Assembly (NCBI GenBank): GCA_019638575.1
Contig: JAHBTN010000013.1
Span: 48,251 to 112,250, forward strand
Direction of reading: 5' to 3'
From: Ferruginibacter sp.
GTDB taxonomy: Bacteria > Bacteroidota > Bacteroidia > Chitinophagales > Chitinophagaceae
Length of the DNA stretch: 64,000 nt
Shown here: one piece after another, positions 18,431 through 26,526 of the stretch
Layout: the number at the start of each line of letters is the position of its first letter
Numbering within the stretch: position 1 is the stretch's first letter
The notes under the pieces: model-generated
Seen by the model: only the letters and a program-made list of their open reading frames with translations
Database searches by the model: none
What the model was told of the DNA's origin: nothing
Program-made: the position numbers and the translations under genes

Positions 18431-18712
18431 TTACCAATACATCAATTTAGCAGAAACAAACTCACAAATGATTAACTCCTTGTTAGTTTCAATAAATACA
18501 ATTACATATTTCTTTTTATATGGAACACATTTGTATCCTAAAGATGCCCTTGCTGGTTCACTGCATATCCTGTAGCGCATTCTGTTATCTGCCAGTTCTA
18601 AAAAGTAGTTATAAACATCATCAGAAAATTTCTCAGCAGTAGCTAACATCCCTTTTGATTCAATAAACCATGCAATTGCCGCTATATTTTCGGAGGCTTC
18701 AGGCTTGACCAT
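18431..18712 (-). CDS. RelE/ParE-superfamily type II toxin
   Basis: 93 residues from the ATG at 18712, which overlaps the antitoxin stop (TAATG); an ATG 18 bases upstream at 18730 is possible but overlaps further. The sequence has the ParE/RelE layout: N-terminal helices (ENIAAIAWFIESKGMLATAE, KFSDDVYNYFLELA) followed by beta strands with RYRICSEPARASLGYKCVPY and YVIVFIETNKELIICEFV. Toxins of this fold act on gyrase or on ribosome-bound mRNA; the exact target cannot be told from the sequence. It is partnered with the short gene immediately upstream. Confidence 0.75.
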   Translation of the reverse strand: MVKPEASENIAAIAWFIESKGMLATAEKFSDDVYNYFLELADNRMRYRICSEPARASLGYKCVPYKKKYVIVFIETNKELIICEFVSAKLMYW

Positions 18713-18882
18713 TACTTTTCTCCTGCCCATTTATGAATAAGTTTTTTGCTGTAGGCACGGGCTTGTACTATTGAAAGAAGTTTTTGAGGTTTTGTTTTTA
18801 GGGCAGCCATCTTTTGCAATGCCTGGAATTCTTTTTCCGGCACCAGTACATATTTCTTTTTATCTATTTCGAGATGTGTCAT
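18712..18882 (-). CDS. Small antitoxin partner of the ParE/RelE-like toxin
   Basis: A 56-codon gene starting at the ATG at 18882 and ending in a TAA at 18712-18714 that overlaps the toxin start. The protein begins MTHLEIDKKKYVLVPEKEFQ, a beta strand plus helix typical of a short Phd/RelB-type N-terminus, and continues with a basic helical tail ending in KWAGEK. The N-terminal pattern (strand, then VPExEF) is common in antitoxins that precede ParE/RelE toxins in Bacteroidota. Assignment rests mainly on size, overlap and context. Confidence 0.7.
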   Translation of the reverse strand: MTHLEIDKKKYVLVPEKEFQALQKMAALKTKPQKLLSIVQARAYSKKLIHKWAGEK

Positions 18883-18990
18883 AAGCTAAAGGTACAAAAT
18901 ATTTTAAGCAACAAACAACTTACATTTTTTCTGTTGCAGTTGTTAAGCTGCCGATTGCATCGAAGAATTTGCATTAAAAATGCTCATCAG

Positions 18991-19133
18991 AATACAAATT
19001 TGACTTAGGTAAATTTAATCATCTTTTGTTTTTCAATTCCCTGATATAATCAGGGCGAAACTAAACGACATCAAGTGATCGGCAAAGCCGAACACTTGCG
19101 CCAGATGGGTCTTCGACCAGCGGCGTATTGAAT
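18991..19133 (+). repeat. Hairpin-rich dispersed repeat, copy C
   Basis: Matches copies A and B from AATACAAATTTG onward, including the first hairpin (CCCTGAT-ATA-ATCAGGG, 19039-19055; the loop differs by one base) and the second (CAAGTG/CACTTG outer, TCGGC-AAA-GCCGA inner). The third is degenerate but keeps GGTCTTCGACCAGCGGCG. It lies on the far side of the toxin-antitoxin pair from copy B. The region 18883-19173 contains nothing else that I recognise. Confidence 0.75.
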
Positions 19134-19173
19134 ATATCTTGAGGGCAGAAAATTATAATCAACCTAATCCATT

Positions 19174-19731
19174 TCATTTTTTTTCATCTACCTCATTCAT
19201 CCAATCTTCTTTAAGCATGGCATACAAATAAAGGTTGACATAACTACCGTTCAGCCATTCGGCCTGCTGTAAAATGCCTTCTTCTTTAAAATTTAATTTT
19301 TGGGCAATAGCCCTGCTGCGTTTATTGCCCACCGCACATTTTATTTCAATGCGGTTTAATCCCATTTGGGTAAAACCATATTGCATTATCGCTTTGCAAC
19401 ATTTTGTTACAATCCCATTGCCCTGCATGCCATCAGCCAGCCAATAACCAATCTCCCCTATCTTGTTTTGCAGGTTTATATGATGCAAACCAATACGGCC
19501 TGCAAGTTGATCCTTAAAAATAATTGCAAAACCAAAATCTGTTTTTTCTGCAGTACGTTTTATACTATCGTTTATATAAATTTTAAAATGGTCAACAGTT
19601 TGCATATTGTCAACCCAGGGAAGCCATTGCCGCAAATAAGCCCTGTTTGCATTCACCAGGTTCAACAGCATTGTTGCATCCTGTTCTTCCAAAAACCTTA
19701 GACTGATATTTTCATCTACCTTGATATTCAT
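19174..19731 (-). CDS. GNAT acetyltransferase, RimJ/RimL type
   Basis: 185 residues with the RimL-like GNAT organisation: N-terminal strand MNIKVDENISLRFLEEQDA, a YLRQWLPWVD block, IGEIGYWLADGMQGNGIVTK (acetyl-CoA pyrophosphate loop, here QGNGIV) and LNRIEIKCAVGNKRSRAIA near the end. Family members acetylate N-termini of ribosomal proteins or small amines. The substrate is unknown. It stands 44 bases downstream of the S9 peptidase gene on the same strand and could be cotranscribed. Confidence 0.85.
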   Translation of the reverse strand: MNIKVDENISLRFLEEQDATMLLNLVNANRAYLRQWLPWVDNMQTVDHFKIYINDSIKRTAEKTDFGFAIIFKDQLAGRIGLHHINLQNKIGEIGYWLADGMQGNGIVTKCCKAIMQYGFTQMGLNRIEIKCAVGNKRSRAIAQKLNFKEEGILQQAEWLNGSYVNLYLYAMLKEDWMNEVDEKK

Positions 19732-19775
19732 TTATTATCATTAAAAAATAGAAAACAACTTTAACGCTGCACTCA

Positions 19776-22766
19776 TTACTCAAAACCCAATCCCCAGTCT
19801 TTTCCTTTTTCTGTTGCAGGCACTCCATCTTTTATCCATTTGGCAGGTTTCCCGTCTTTTAAATAATAATCAAAAAACTGGCCTAAACGTATGGAAAGGT
19901 CTTTCCTGTTTTTTCTTTCTACCAGGTTATGGTCTTCACCATTATATTCAAGCAACCATACTTTTTTCCCGAGGCGGCGCAGCGCTGTAAAATATTCTAT
20001 TCCCTGGTACCAGGGTACGGCGCCATCTGCATCGTTGTGCATAATCACCAATGGGGTGTTTACTTTATCAGCAAAAAATAATGGTGAGTTTTTTAGATAC
20101 AGGTCTTGCCGCTGCCATAGCGTGGCGCCAATACGACTTTGTGTATGCTCGTACTGAAACTGCCTGTTCATGCCGGTTCCCCAGCGAATACCGCCATAAG
20201 CGCTTGTCATATTTGCAACAGGAGCACCGGCCCATGCTGCACGAAACATGTTTGTTTTTGTAACAAGATATGCCACCTGGTAACCGCCCCAGCTTTGTCC
20301 CTGTATGGCCATACGGGTACTGTCTACAAAAGGCATTTTTGATAAATATTTTGCAGCGCTTACCACGCTGTTGTAAGCGCTGTTGCCCGGTTCGCCGGTT
20401 TTATAATAAATGTTGGGGTCAAAAACCAGGTAATCGTTACTTACAAAATAAGGTATGTTAACAACGGATGCACTTGGTGCAGGTGTTTTATAAGTATATA
20501 ACCCATCGGCATTGCGTTCGTAAAAATAAAAGATGACGGGATATTTTTTCTTTGGGTCAAAATTTTCTGGTTTGTACAAAATGCCTTCACTCATTTTTCC
20601 GTCAAACATTTTCCAGTGCAACAATTCGGCGGTAAGCCAGTTGTAATTTTTTTGCTGTGCTGCAATATCTGTTAACTGATCAAGGTTTTTTAAATCGGCG
20701 CTGCTGTATAATTCGCTTGATGCAATATTGGAGCGTTGTACGATATAAGCAGACGCCTTATCGGCTTTTAGCGGGAATCCGAAACTGTAAGGCCCTTCAT
20801 TTATTTTTACCGGGTCGGCAACCGTGTTCACCTGTTTGGTATAAAAACCACCATATTTGTTTGTTTTATTTAGCGACCGAAGTAAAATGGTTTCATCTGC
20901 ATTAATAAATCGTTTTTCCCTGTCGAGTTTCACATAACTGAATTCGGTTTTATTCTTTTTACCATAGCCATTGGTTATATTTTTAGGTTGCTCTATGCCA
21001 TTGGGGTCAATTTGCCATATATCGTACATATCATTAATGAGCATATATTGGTCATTGGCAGTCCATCCTGTAAAGCCCGCTGTTCTTGGATAATCCGGCA
21101 CATCGTTCTCTACATCATAAATGGGCTCGGTAATTTTTGCACTTACATTTTTTATCAACCCGTTTTCAGCATTCCAGGTAAAATATGCTTTTGTATCGGG
21201 CTCGTACCAGTACACAAATTTTCCACTTGGCGATGTAATAAAATTGCCCAGTGAATTTTCTTTAATTAAACGCCTGCTTCCGTCAATGGTACTGATGGCA
21301 TTGGCAGTTGTTCTCATCCTTCCCTCCCACTGCAAGGTTTTACGGTTGCCCTTTGTGCTTTTGGCCAGCACCCAGTCTGCATTGCCTTCATCTACCAGGC
21401 TTATATTTTCTGCATCTTCTGCGCCCAGTTGCACTACTTTGTCATCGCCAGGTTTTATTACTGCCATATAACTACGGTTTAATTCAGACCTCAAATTTTT
21501 TAGTTGCATGGGCTGTAAATAATCATCGTTATAATGCCAAACATCAAGGCGAGCAAGTTCAAAATCAACCAGCGTAGTATCTTTTGGCGCTGCAATGGGT
21601 GCTGTACCAAAAAATAATTTCTTCCCGTCTTTACTAAAAACCGGTACGGCATTATCGCTAACGGTAAAGCCAAGCCGCATACCAATAGTATTTCTTTGTA
21701 CAATTAAATTTGCACTATCCTGCCCGGTGGTATAATACCAAAGCTTATAAAATTTTTGTAAGGCTTTTTTGCTGCTGTCTCTTTCTGCCACAAAAGCAAG
21801 CTGGTTACCATCTTCATCAAAGCTGTAATTTTTTGCATCGTTAAAATGGCGCATAAGCGTATCAACCTTTCCCGATGCAAGGTTATACAATATCACATAA
21901 CCCATACTAGTGCTGTCTTTACTTTTTGGAGTTGTTTCTATAAGCAACCTTGTTCCTTTTTTATCAAACCTGTAATCGTTCACTAATTTAAATGTCTTCT
22001 CTTTGCCATCAGCCAAATGTCTTACAATCAAATCGGTACCTTCAGCCGAAGAAGCGCCTCCCGGCCCTTCATCGCCATCTGCATCTGTTATTGTATTCAA
22101 ATCTTCTTCCAGCTCATCCTTACTTTTTTTGATGATTTCCTTTGCCGCCTTATTGGCAGCGTTTATTATTTCTTCTTTGGTAAGATTTTCATGTTTAACC
22201 GATTCAACCGATTTGCGGATGATGCTATCGGCAAGTTTTACCAACATATCTATATTTTTTTTTGCAGAATCTACCACTGCCTTTTTGAGTTTTTTACTGG
22301 TATCAGGTTCGGGTTTTTCCATTTGATAAGCCATATATCCAAAACCTTTTTCACTGGTTTTATAACTTTTCACCCGGGCAATCTTTATCAACCCATCTTT
22401 ACCCAGTTCAATTATGCCCAGCGAATCTTTAGGCATATCATCGGGTTTTTTCTTTTTAATTTTTGCCTGGCGTGTATCCTGAAAATGAGGCTTTATCCTG
22501 AACACAACATAACGACTGTCTTCGGTTATCACTGCATTGTAGCCACGGTCAACAACCTGCTTAGCCTTGCTTGCTATATTTTGTACAACCAGTTCTCCAT
22601 CTCCTTCCTGTGGATTGATGGTATAAACAACATATTTGCCATCGTTGCTAATCATACGTTCATTCAGGCTTTTCCAGCCATCGTAAACATCATGTGTGAG
22701 TGATTTTTTTTGGGCAAATACGCCGGTGCAAAAAAACAGCAGAGCGGGGATGAATATTTTCTTCAT
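19776..22766 (-). CDS. Secreted prolyl-oligopeptidase-family (S9) peptidase with large N-terminal propeller
   Basis: 996 residues with a signal peptide. A long beta-propeller-like region (about 25-700) contains a Lys/Asp/Glu-rich insertion (about 100-230) that is unusual in length. The C-terminal alpha/beta hydrolase has the triad Ser825 (GQSWGGYQ), Asp914 (HNDADGAVPW) and His946 (EDHNLVE). Trp instead of the common Tyr or Met after the nucleophile is characteristic of a Bacteroidota subgroup. It probably cleaves oligopeptides in the periplasm or at the cell surface. No DPP-IV-type double Glu is evident, so endo- or acylaminoacyl-type cleavage is possible. Confidence 0.85.
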   Translation of the reverse strand: MKKIFIPALLFFCTGVFAQKKSLTHDVYDGWKSLNERMISNDGKYVVYTINPQEGDGELVVQNIASKAKQVVDRGYNAVITEDSRYVVFRIKPHFQDTRQAKIKKKKPDDMPKDSLGIIELGKDGLIKIARVKSYKTSEKGFGYMAYQMEKPEPDTSKKLKKAVVDSAKKNIDMLVKLADSIIRKSVESVKHENLTKEEIINAANKAAKEIIKKSKDELEEDLNTITDADGDEGPGGASSAEGTDLIVRHLADGKEKTFKLVNDYRFDKKGTRLLIETTPKSKDSTSMGYVILYNLASGKVDTLMRHFNDAKNYSFDEDGNQLAFVAERDSSKKALQKFYKLWYYTTGQDSANLIVQRNTIGMRLGFTVSDNAVPVFSKDGKKLFFGTAPIAAPKDTTLVDFELARLDVWHYNDDYLQPMQLKNLRSELNRSYMAVIKPGDDKVVQLGAEDAENISLVDEGNADWVLAKSTKGNRKTLQWEGRMRTTANAISTIDGSRRLIKENSLGNFITSPSGKFVYWYEPDTKAYFTWNAENGLIKNVSAKITEPIYDVENDVPDYPRTAGFTGWTANDQYMLINDMYDIWQIDPNGIEQPKNITNGYGKKNKTEFSYVKLDREKRFINADETILLRSLNKTNKYGGFYTKQVNTVADPVKINEGPYSFGFPLKADKASAYIVQRSNIASSELYSSADLKNLDQLTDIAAQQKNYNWLTAELLHWKMFDGKMSEGILYKPENFDPKKKYPVIFYFYERNADGLYTYKTPAPSASVVNIPYFVSNDYLVFDPNIYYKTGEPGNSAYNSVVSAAKYLSKMPFVDSTRMAIQGQSWGGYQVAYLVTKTNMFRAAWAGAPVANMTSAYGGIRWGTGMNRQFQYEHTQSRIGATLWQRQDLYLKNSPLFFADKVNTPLVIMHNDADGAVPWYQGIEYFTALRRLGKKVWLLEYNGEDHNLVERKNRKDLSIRLGQFFDYYLKDGKPAKWIKDGVPATEKGKDWGLGFE

Positions 22767-22879
22767 GTTGATTGGTTTTGGAATGATAAAGATAACAGGA
22801 TGCTGGCAGAAATGTGTAGCCGTTTATAAATCTGTGTGTAAAAAAATAATTGGATGCAGAAATTTTAATTGCCCTGCAA

Positions 22880-23467
22880 TCATTCTTCCAAAAAGCCCCA
22901 GGTTTTTCTCAGTTCTTCTAATTGCTCTCCCTGTAACTTTGGAGTATCATAATGCCCGGCAGCATTTTTTTGCCGGTAAGCTTCGTACAGGCAAACCGCA
23001 CAAGCCACCGAAATATTCAGCGATTTTATAATGCCCACCTGCGGAATAATAAAATTACCATCGGCCCTGGCAATGATATCTTCGCTTATGCCGCCATGTT
23101 CATTTCCAAAAACAAGGCAAACGGGTTCGGTTAAATTTAGCTCGTGCAAGCCAACCGCATCGCTGCTTAAATGTGTGGTATAAATTTTTTTATAGTGTTT
23201 ACGTAAAACGGTAAAACATTCATCGGCATTGGTAAACTGGTGTATGGTTAACCATTTGGCAGCGCTTGAAGAACTTTTAGCGCCCCATTTTTTATGCGGC
23301 GGAATTTTTGTGTTTAATATAAATATGTCCTGTATGCCCACCGCATCGCAGGTACGCATTACGGCGCTGATATTGTGCGGATCAAATACGTTTTCGAGCA
23401 GTACCGTTAAATCGGGTTGCCGTTTGTTTAAAACATTGGTGAGCCTTTCATTTCTTTCGGGAGTCAT
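22880..23467 (-). CDS. trmH: SpoU-family tRNA/rRNA 2'-O-methyltransferase, TrmH-like
   Basis: 195 residues, the length of TrmH. All three SpoU motifs are present: motif 1 NISAVMRTCDAVGI (Asn and Arg of the active site), motif 2 VFGNEHGGIS, and motif 3 IPQVGIIKSLNISVACAV (the knot that binds S-adenosylmethionine). TrmH methylates the ribose of G18 in tRNAs. The N-terminal helix RNERLTNVLNKRQPDLTVLL matches TrmH rather than the rRNA enzyme RlmB, whose N-terminal domain is different. It is a single gene on the minus strand, divergent from the HD-domain gene. Confidence 0.8.
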   Translation of the reverse strand: MTPERNERLTNVLNKRQPDLTVLLENVFDPHNISAVMRTCDAVGIQDIFILNTKIPPHKKWGAKSSSSAAKWLTIHQFTNADECFTVLRKHYKKIYTTHLSSDAVGLHELNLTEPVCLVFGNEHGGISEDIIARADGNFIIPQVGIIKSLNISVACAVCLYEAYRQKNAAGHYDTPKLQGEQLEELRKTWGFLEE

Positions 23468-23557
23468 GGCTGCAAATTAAATGTTTTTGTTTTGTAAAAC
23501 GATGTTGCAGTTGATGTTGCTGCTTTTAAAAATGAAATAAAGTTTTACATTGCATGT

Positions 23558-24157
23558 ATGTCGTTACAATTACACCGGAACATTTTTGGCAACCCTGCTA
23601 ATAAAGGAAATGTACTTACAAGGGACGAGGCAGAAAATTTGTTAAATACATGGGTGCTTAACCCAAGACTGCAATTGCACATGAAACAGGTGGCACACCT
23701 GATGCAATCGTGGGCTGCAGAAAAAGAACAGCTTGATGAAACAGGGCAATGGCAATGGGAAATGGCCGGCCTGCTGCATGATGCCGACTGGGACCAATGG
23801 CCCGATCAGCATTGCAAAAAAATAATTGAAGAGTTAGAGCAAAGAAATATTGACCCCGATATCATACATGCCATTGCATCGCATGGGCCTAATCATTTTG
23901 GTGTAGAGCCTGTAACTAAAATGGATAAGATGCTGTATGCTTTTGATGAATTATCGGGTTTAATACATGCTTATTCACTCATGCGGCCCGGCGGTTACGA
24001 TGGTATGGAACTGAAAGGCGTAAAGAAACGCCTGAAAGAAAAATCATTTGCAGCCAATGTTTCAAGAGAAGAGATTGATGATGCCTGCAACCGTGCAGGA
24101 ATTGCACTTGATGAGCTGATTTTATTTATCATTTCAAAACAAATAGTGGTGCAATAA
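23558..24157 (+). CDS. HD-domain metal-dependent phosphohydrolase
   Basis: 199 residues. The HD signature is seen as an early His (LHMKQVAHLMQ), the central LLHDADWDQ pair, and a later IASHG. HD proteins bind divalent metals and hydrolyse nucleotides or phosphate esters; the natural substrate here is unknown. The HDIG-type fold with a Tyr- and Asp-rich second half (KMLYAFDELSGLIHAYSLM) resembles the small stand-alone HD hydrolases widespread in bacteria. It is followed 21 bases later by a GNAT gene on the same strand, so the two may be cotranscribed. Confidence 0.8.
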   Translation: MSLQLHRNIFGNPANKGNVLTRDEAENLLNTWVLNPRLQLHMKQVAHLMQSWAAEKEQLDETGQWQWEMAGLLHDADWDQWPDQHCKKIIEELEQRNIDPDIIHAIASHGPNHFGVEPVTKMDKMLYAFDELSGLIHAYSLMRPGGYDGMELKGVKKRLKEKSFAANVSREEIDDACNRAGIALDELILFIISKQIVVQ

Positions 24158-24178
24158 TTTTTCTATATCCATTTTACA

Positions 24179-24679
24179 ATGAATAATGATTACAGCACAA
24201 GCAGGTTAACGCTTAAAAAATTATCTGAAGCCGATGCCTCTTTTATATTAGAATTGGTAAACAGTGCCGGGTGGATTGAATTTATCGGCGACCGGCATGT
24301 GCATTCTGTTGAAGATGCAGTAGCCTACATAAATAAGATTAACAACAACAAAAATATCATTTACTGGACTGTGCAATTGAAAGACAGTGAAACATCCATC
24401 GGTGTAATCACATTCATCAAGCGGGAATATTTAGAACATCACGATATCGGCTTTGCATTTTTGCCGCAGTTTTCAAAAAACGGTTATGCTTATGAAGCTG
24501 CTAAAGTGGTTTTAGATGATATGTTGAACAGCCCTTTACATACCGAAGTGCTTGCAAGTACAATACCACATAATAAAAACTCCATCAGCCTGCTCCAAAA
24601 ACTGGGTTTTGTTTTTAAAAAAGAAATGGAAACAGGTAACGAAAAATTATTGTTATTCTCCACCAGGAAAAACGGGTGA
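24179..24679 (+). CDS. GNAT acetyltransferase
   Basis: 166 residues with a RimL-like GNAT fold: strand STSRLTLKKLSEADASF, central IGVITFIKREYLEHHDIGFA, the acetyl-CoA loop region FLPQFSKNGYAYEAAKVVLD (a divergent Q-x-x-G-x-A-like loop), and a C-terminal NKNSISLLQKLGF block typical of the family. The acceptor is unknown. It follows the HD-domain gene by 21 bases. Confidence 0.82.
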   Translation: MNNDYSTSRLTLKKLSEADASFILELVNSAGWIEFIGDRHVHSVEDAVAYINKINNNKNIIYWTVQLKDSETSIGVITFIKREYLEHHDIGFAFLPQFSKNGYAYEAAKVVLDDMLNSPLHTEVLASTIPHNKNSISLLQKLGFVFKKEMETGNEKLLLFSTRKNG

Positions 24680-24709
24680 AAATCGTTACCTGTCCATTAA
24701 TAAAAAAAA

Positions 24710-26350
24710 CTACTCATCGGCCCCCGAAAAATATTTTCGCCTGATAGAACGCCCTGTACTTCCGTAATAATCATTCACCCAATTGCTGTTGGGCGATAGG
24801 TGGCTTCTGTTGGTTGCATTGGTAGGCTTAAAAGTTAACGATTCCCTGAATGCATAGTGTGCATACATACGCATGTATTCGCCAAAATAAATATCGGCAA
24901 CCCTTTTATCGTTCTTTATTACAATCATGTTTTCGTCGTTAGTACTTGTGCTTGCATCGCTAAAGTTTGCAGATCCGGTAAGTACAAGCGGATTGTTGCC
25001 CAGGGGATCTACCAGCATAAACTTGTTGTGTATAAAAGGAACCCTTGGCCCTTTTATGATGCTGTAAATTTCATTCACCCAACGGTCAAAAGCGTTTGTC
25101 TTAATATTGTTGCCAACCGCTACGATGCAATTTGGCAGGCGCCTTACTTTATCAATCTTTGCTTTGGCTTTGTCGTTCATTCCTTTTTTATCCATCAGGG
25201 CCATCCTTAAAACAGCATCATTTTGATCGTACACTTTTAAGAACTCGGCATTCATGCCAAAAGCAAAAGTCATGAACAGCGCTTCTTGTGCGGCATTGGC
25301 TAAAGTAGCATACCATTTTAAAACCGATTTGCCGGCGTGTGGCGAAAATACAGGGAACAAATCGTTATAGGCAGCTGTTGGCGGTGCAGGGTTATTTTTC
25401 TTCATCCATGTTTTTATGCTTGGGCCATCAAGGTCGTTGTGCAGTTGCATCCAATAATCTGCATAAGCTTTGGCTACTACTTTATCCCTGATGATATGGC
25501 CAACATTTGAATGCCCAAAAATGCCATTTTCAGAAATATTGGTTGAGCCTGTCCATACTTGTACAGGCACCCCGTTTTTTTTGAGTACAAAAAATTTGTT
25601 ATGGTCAATTTTAAGTGTATTCTTTCTTGGTTCGCATAATTTTTTTATGCCAACATCTGCGATGGCTTCTTCGTTTTTAATTTTTGTCTCATCATCAAAG
25701 GCATGATATACAATTTTCACTTTTGCGCCGGTGGCAGCCACTTCTTTTAAAGTTTGTAAAACCGGATGCCAGTTAAATTCATACACGGCACCTAACAGCT
25801 CATACGTGGCGCCGTTAGCCTGTTTTAAAAAAGCAGTCAAAGCCTCATACAAACCACGTGAAAGCCAGTTGTAAGCAGCAGGCCCAATTACACTTGGTTT
25901 TTTATTTTGAAAACGCCTTGTATATTCCTGCGATGCGGCGGCACCCCTGTTAAAAAAGATAGCATGTGTATTCAGGTCTTCTGATTCGGTAGTGATGTTG
26001 ATGTTTACTGTTTCACTTTCTGAAAGGTTTGATGCGGTGCCACGCAGTGCGATGATGCTATATGAATATTTTAAACCGGGGGTTACTGTATAATCGGCCC
26101 ATTGAAAAGTTTGAAACGGGTGCTGGCGGCTTGAGTAATCGGAGCCGATGCTGTCATTGGGATCCGTTTCTTCAAATGTCTTCATACCCTTCATCCAGGT
26201 TGTTTCGCCGGTTTGATGATTTTTACGTTTGATAGCAAAGCCTAAAAATTTTGAGGTTTTGCTTTTGGGTATATTCATTCCAAAAAATACAACGAATGCA
26301 CCGGCAATGGCATTCACTGTTAAATCCCCATCAGATGATTTTTTTCGCAT
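24710..26350 (-). CDS. Phospholipase D-superfamily protein with two HKD regions
   Basis: 546 residues from the ATG at 26350; a TTG start 42 bases upstream is possible but gives a less typical N-terminus. An N-terminal fibronectin-like region (about 20-130) with the pattern TVTPGLKYSYSIIALRG precedes two PLD half-domains. The second half has a canonical HxKxxxxD (HNKFMLVD) followed by TGSANFSD. The first half reads HNKFFVLK then TGSTNISENG, so Lys replaces the usual Asp. No signal peptide is apparent, so the protein is probably cytoplasmic or exported by another route. Activity could be a nuclease or phospholipase. Confidence 0.8.
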   Translation of the reverse strand: MRKKSSDGDLTVNAIAGAFVVFFGMNIPKSKTSKFLGFAIKRKNHQTGETTWMKGMKTFEETDPNDSIGSDYSSRQHPFQTFQWADYTVTPGLKYSYSIIALRGTASNLSESETVNINITTESEDLNTHAIFFNRGAAASQEYTRRFQNKKPSVIGPAAYNWLSRGLYEALTAFLKQANGATYELLGAVYEFNWHPVLQTLKEVAATGAKVKIVYHAFDDETKIKNEEAIADVGIKKLCEPRKNTLKIDHNKFFVLKKNGVPVQVWTGSTNISENGIFGHSNVGHIIRDKVVAKAYADYWMQLHNDLDGPSIKTWMKKNNPAPPTAAYNDLFPVFSPHAGKSVLKWYATLANAAQEALFMTFAFGMNAEFLKVYDQNDAVLRMALMDKKGMNDKAKAKIDKVRRLPNCIVAVGNNIKTNAFDRWVNEIYSIIKGPRVPFIHNKFMLVDPLGNNPLVLTGSANFSDASTSTNDENMIVIKNDKRVADIYFGEYMRMYAHYAFRESLTFKPTNATNRSHLSPNSNWVNDYYGSTGRSIRRKYFSGADE

Positions 26351-26526
26351 GGCATTTAATTTAGGCTCCCAAAATAGAAACAATATTTTCAAAATAAAAG
26401 GGGAAAATCATTTTTAAAAAGGGTTTTAAAACGGGTAACAATTATTTCGTATTTACGCAAAATGTTTTTGGGAACCTATTTTTTATCCCCGAACTTTGGA
26501 ATAACTGAAAACTAAATAGCCCTTTT

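Noticed and set aside
15759-19133. Hairpin repeats as further attC-like sites
   Set aside because: They lack the AAC/GTT boxes and the junction complementarity seen at 58-64 kb; their hairpins are short with three-base loops.
22017-22703. 228-codon plus-strand open frame inside the S9 peptidase gene
   Set aside because: It is antisense to a well-supported gene and its protein is a low-complexity Phe-rich shadow.
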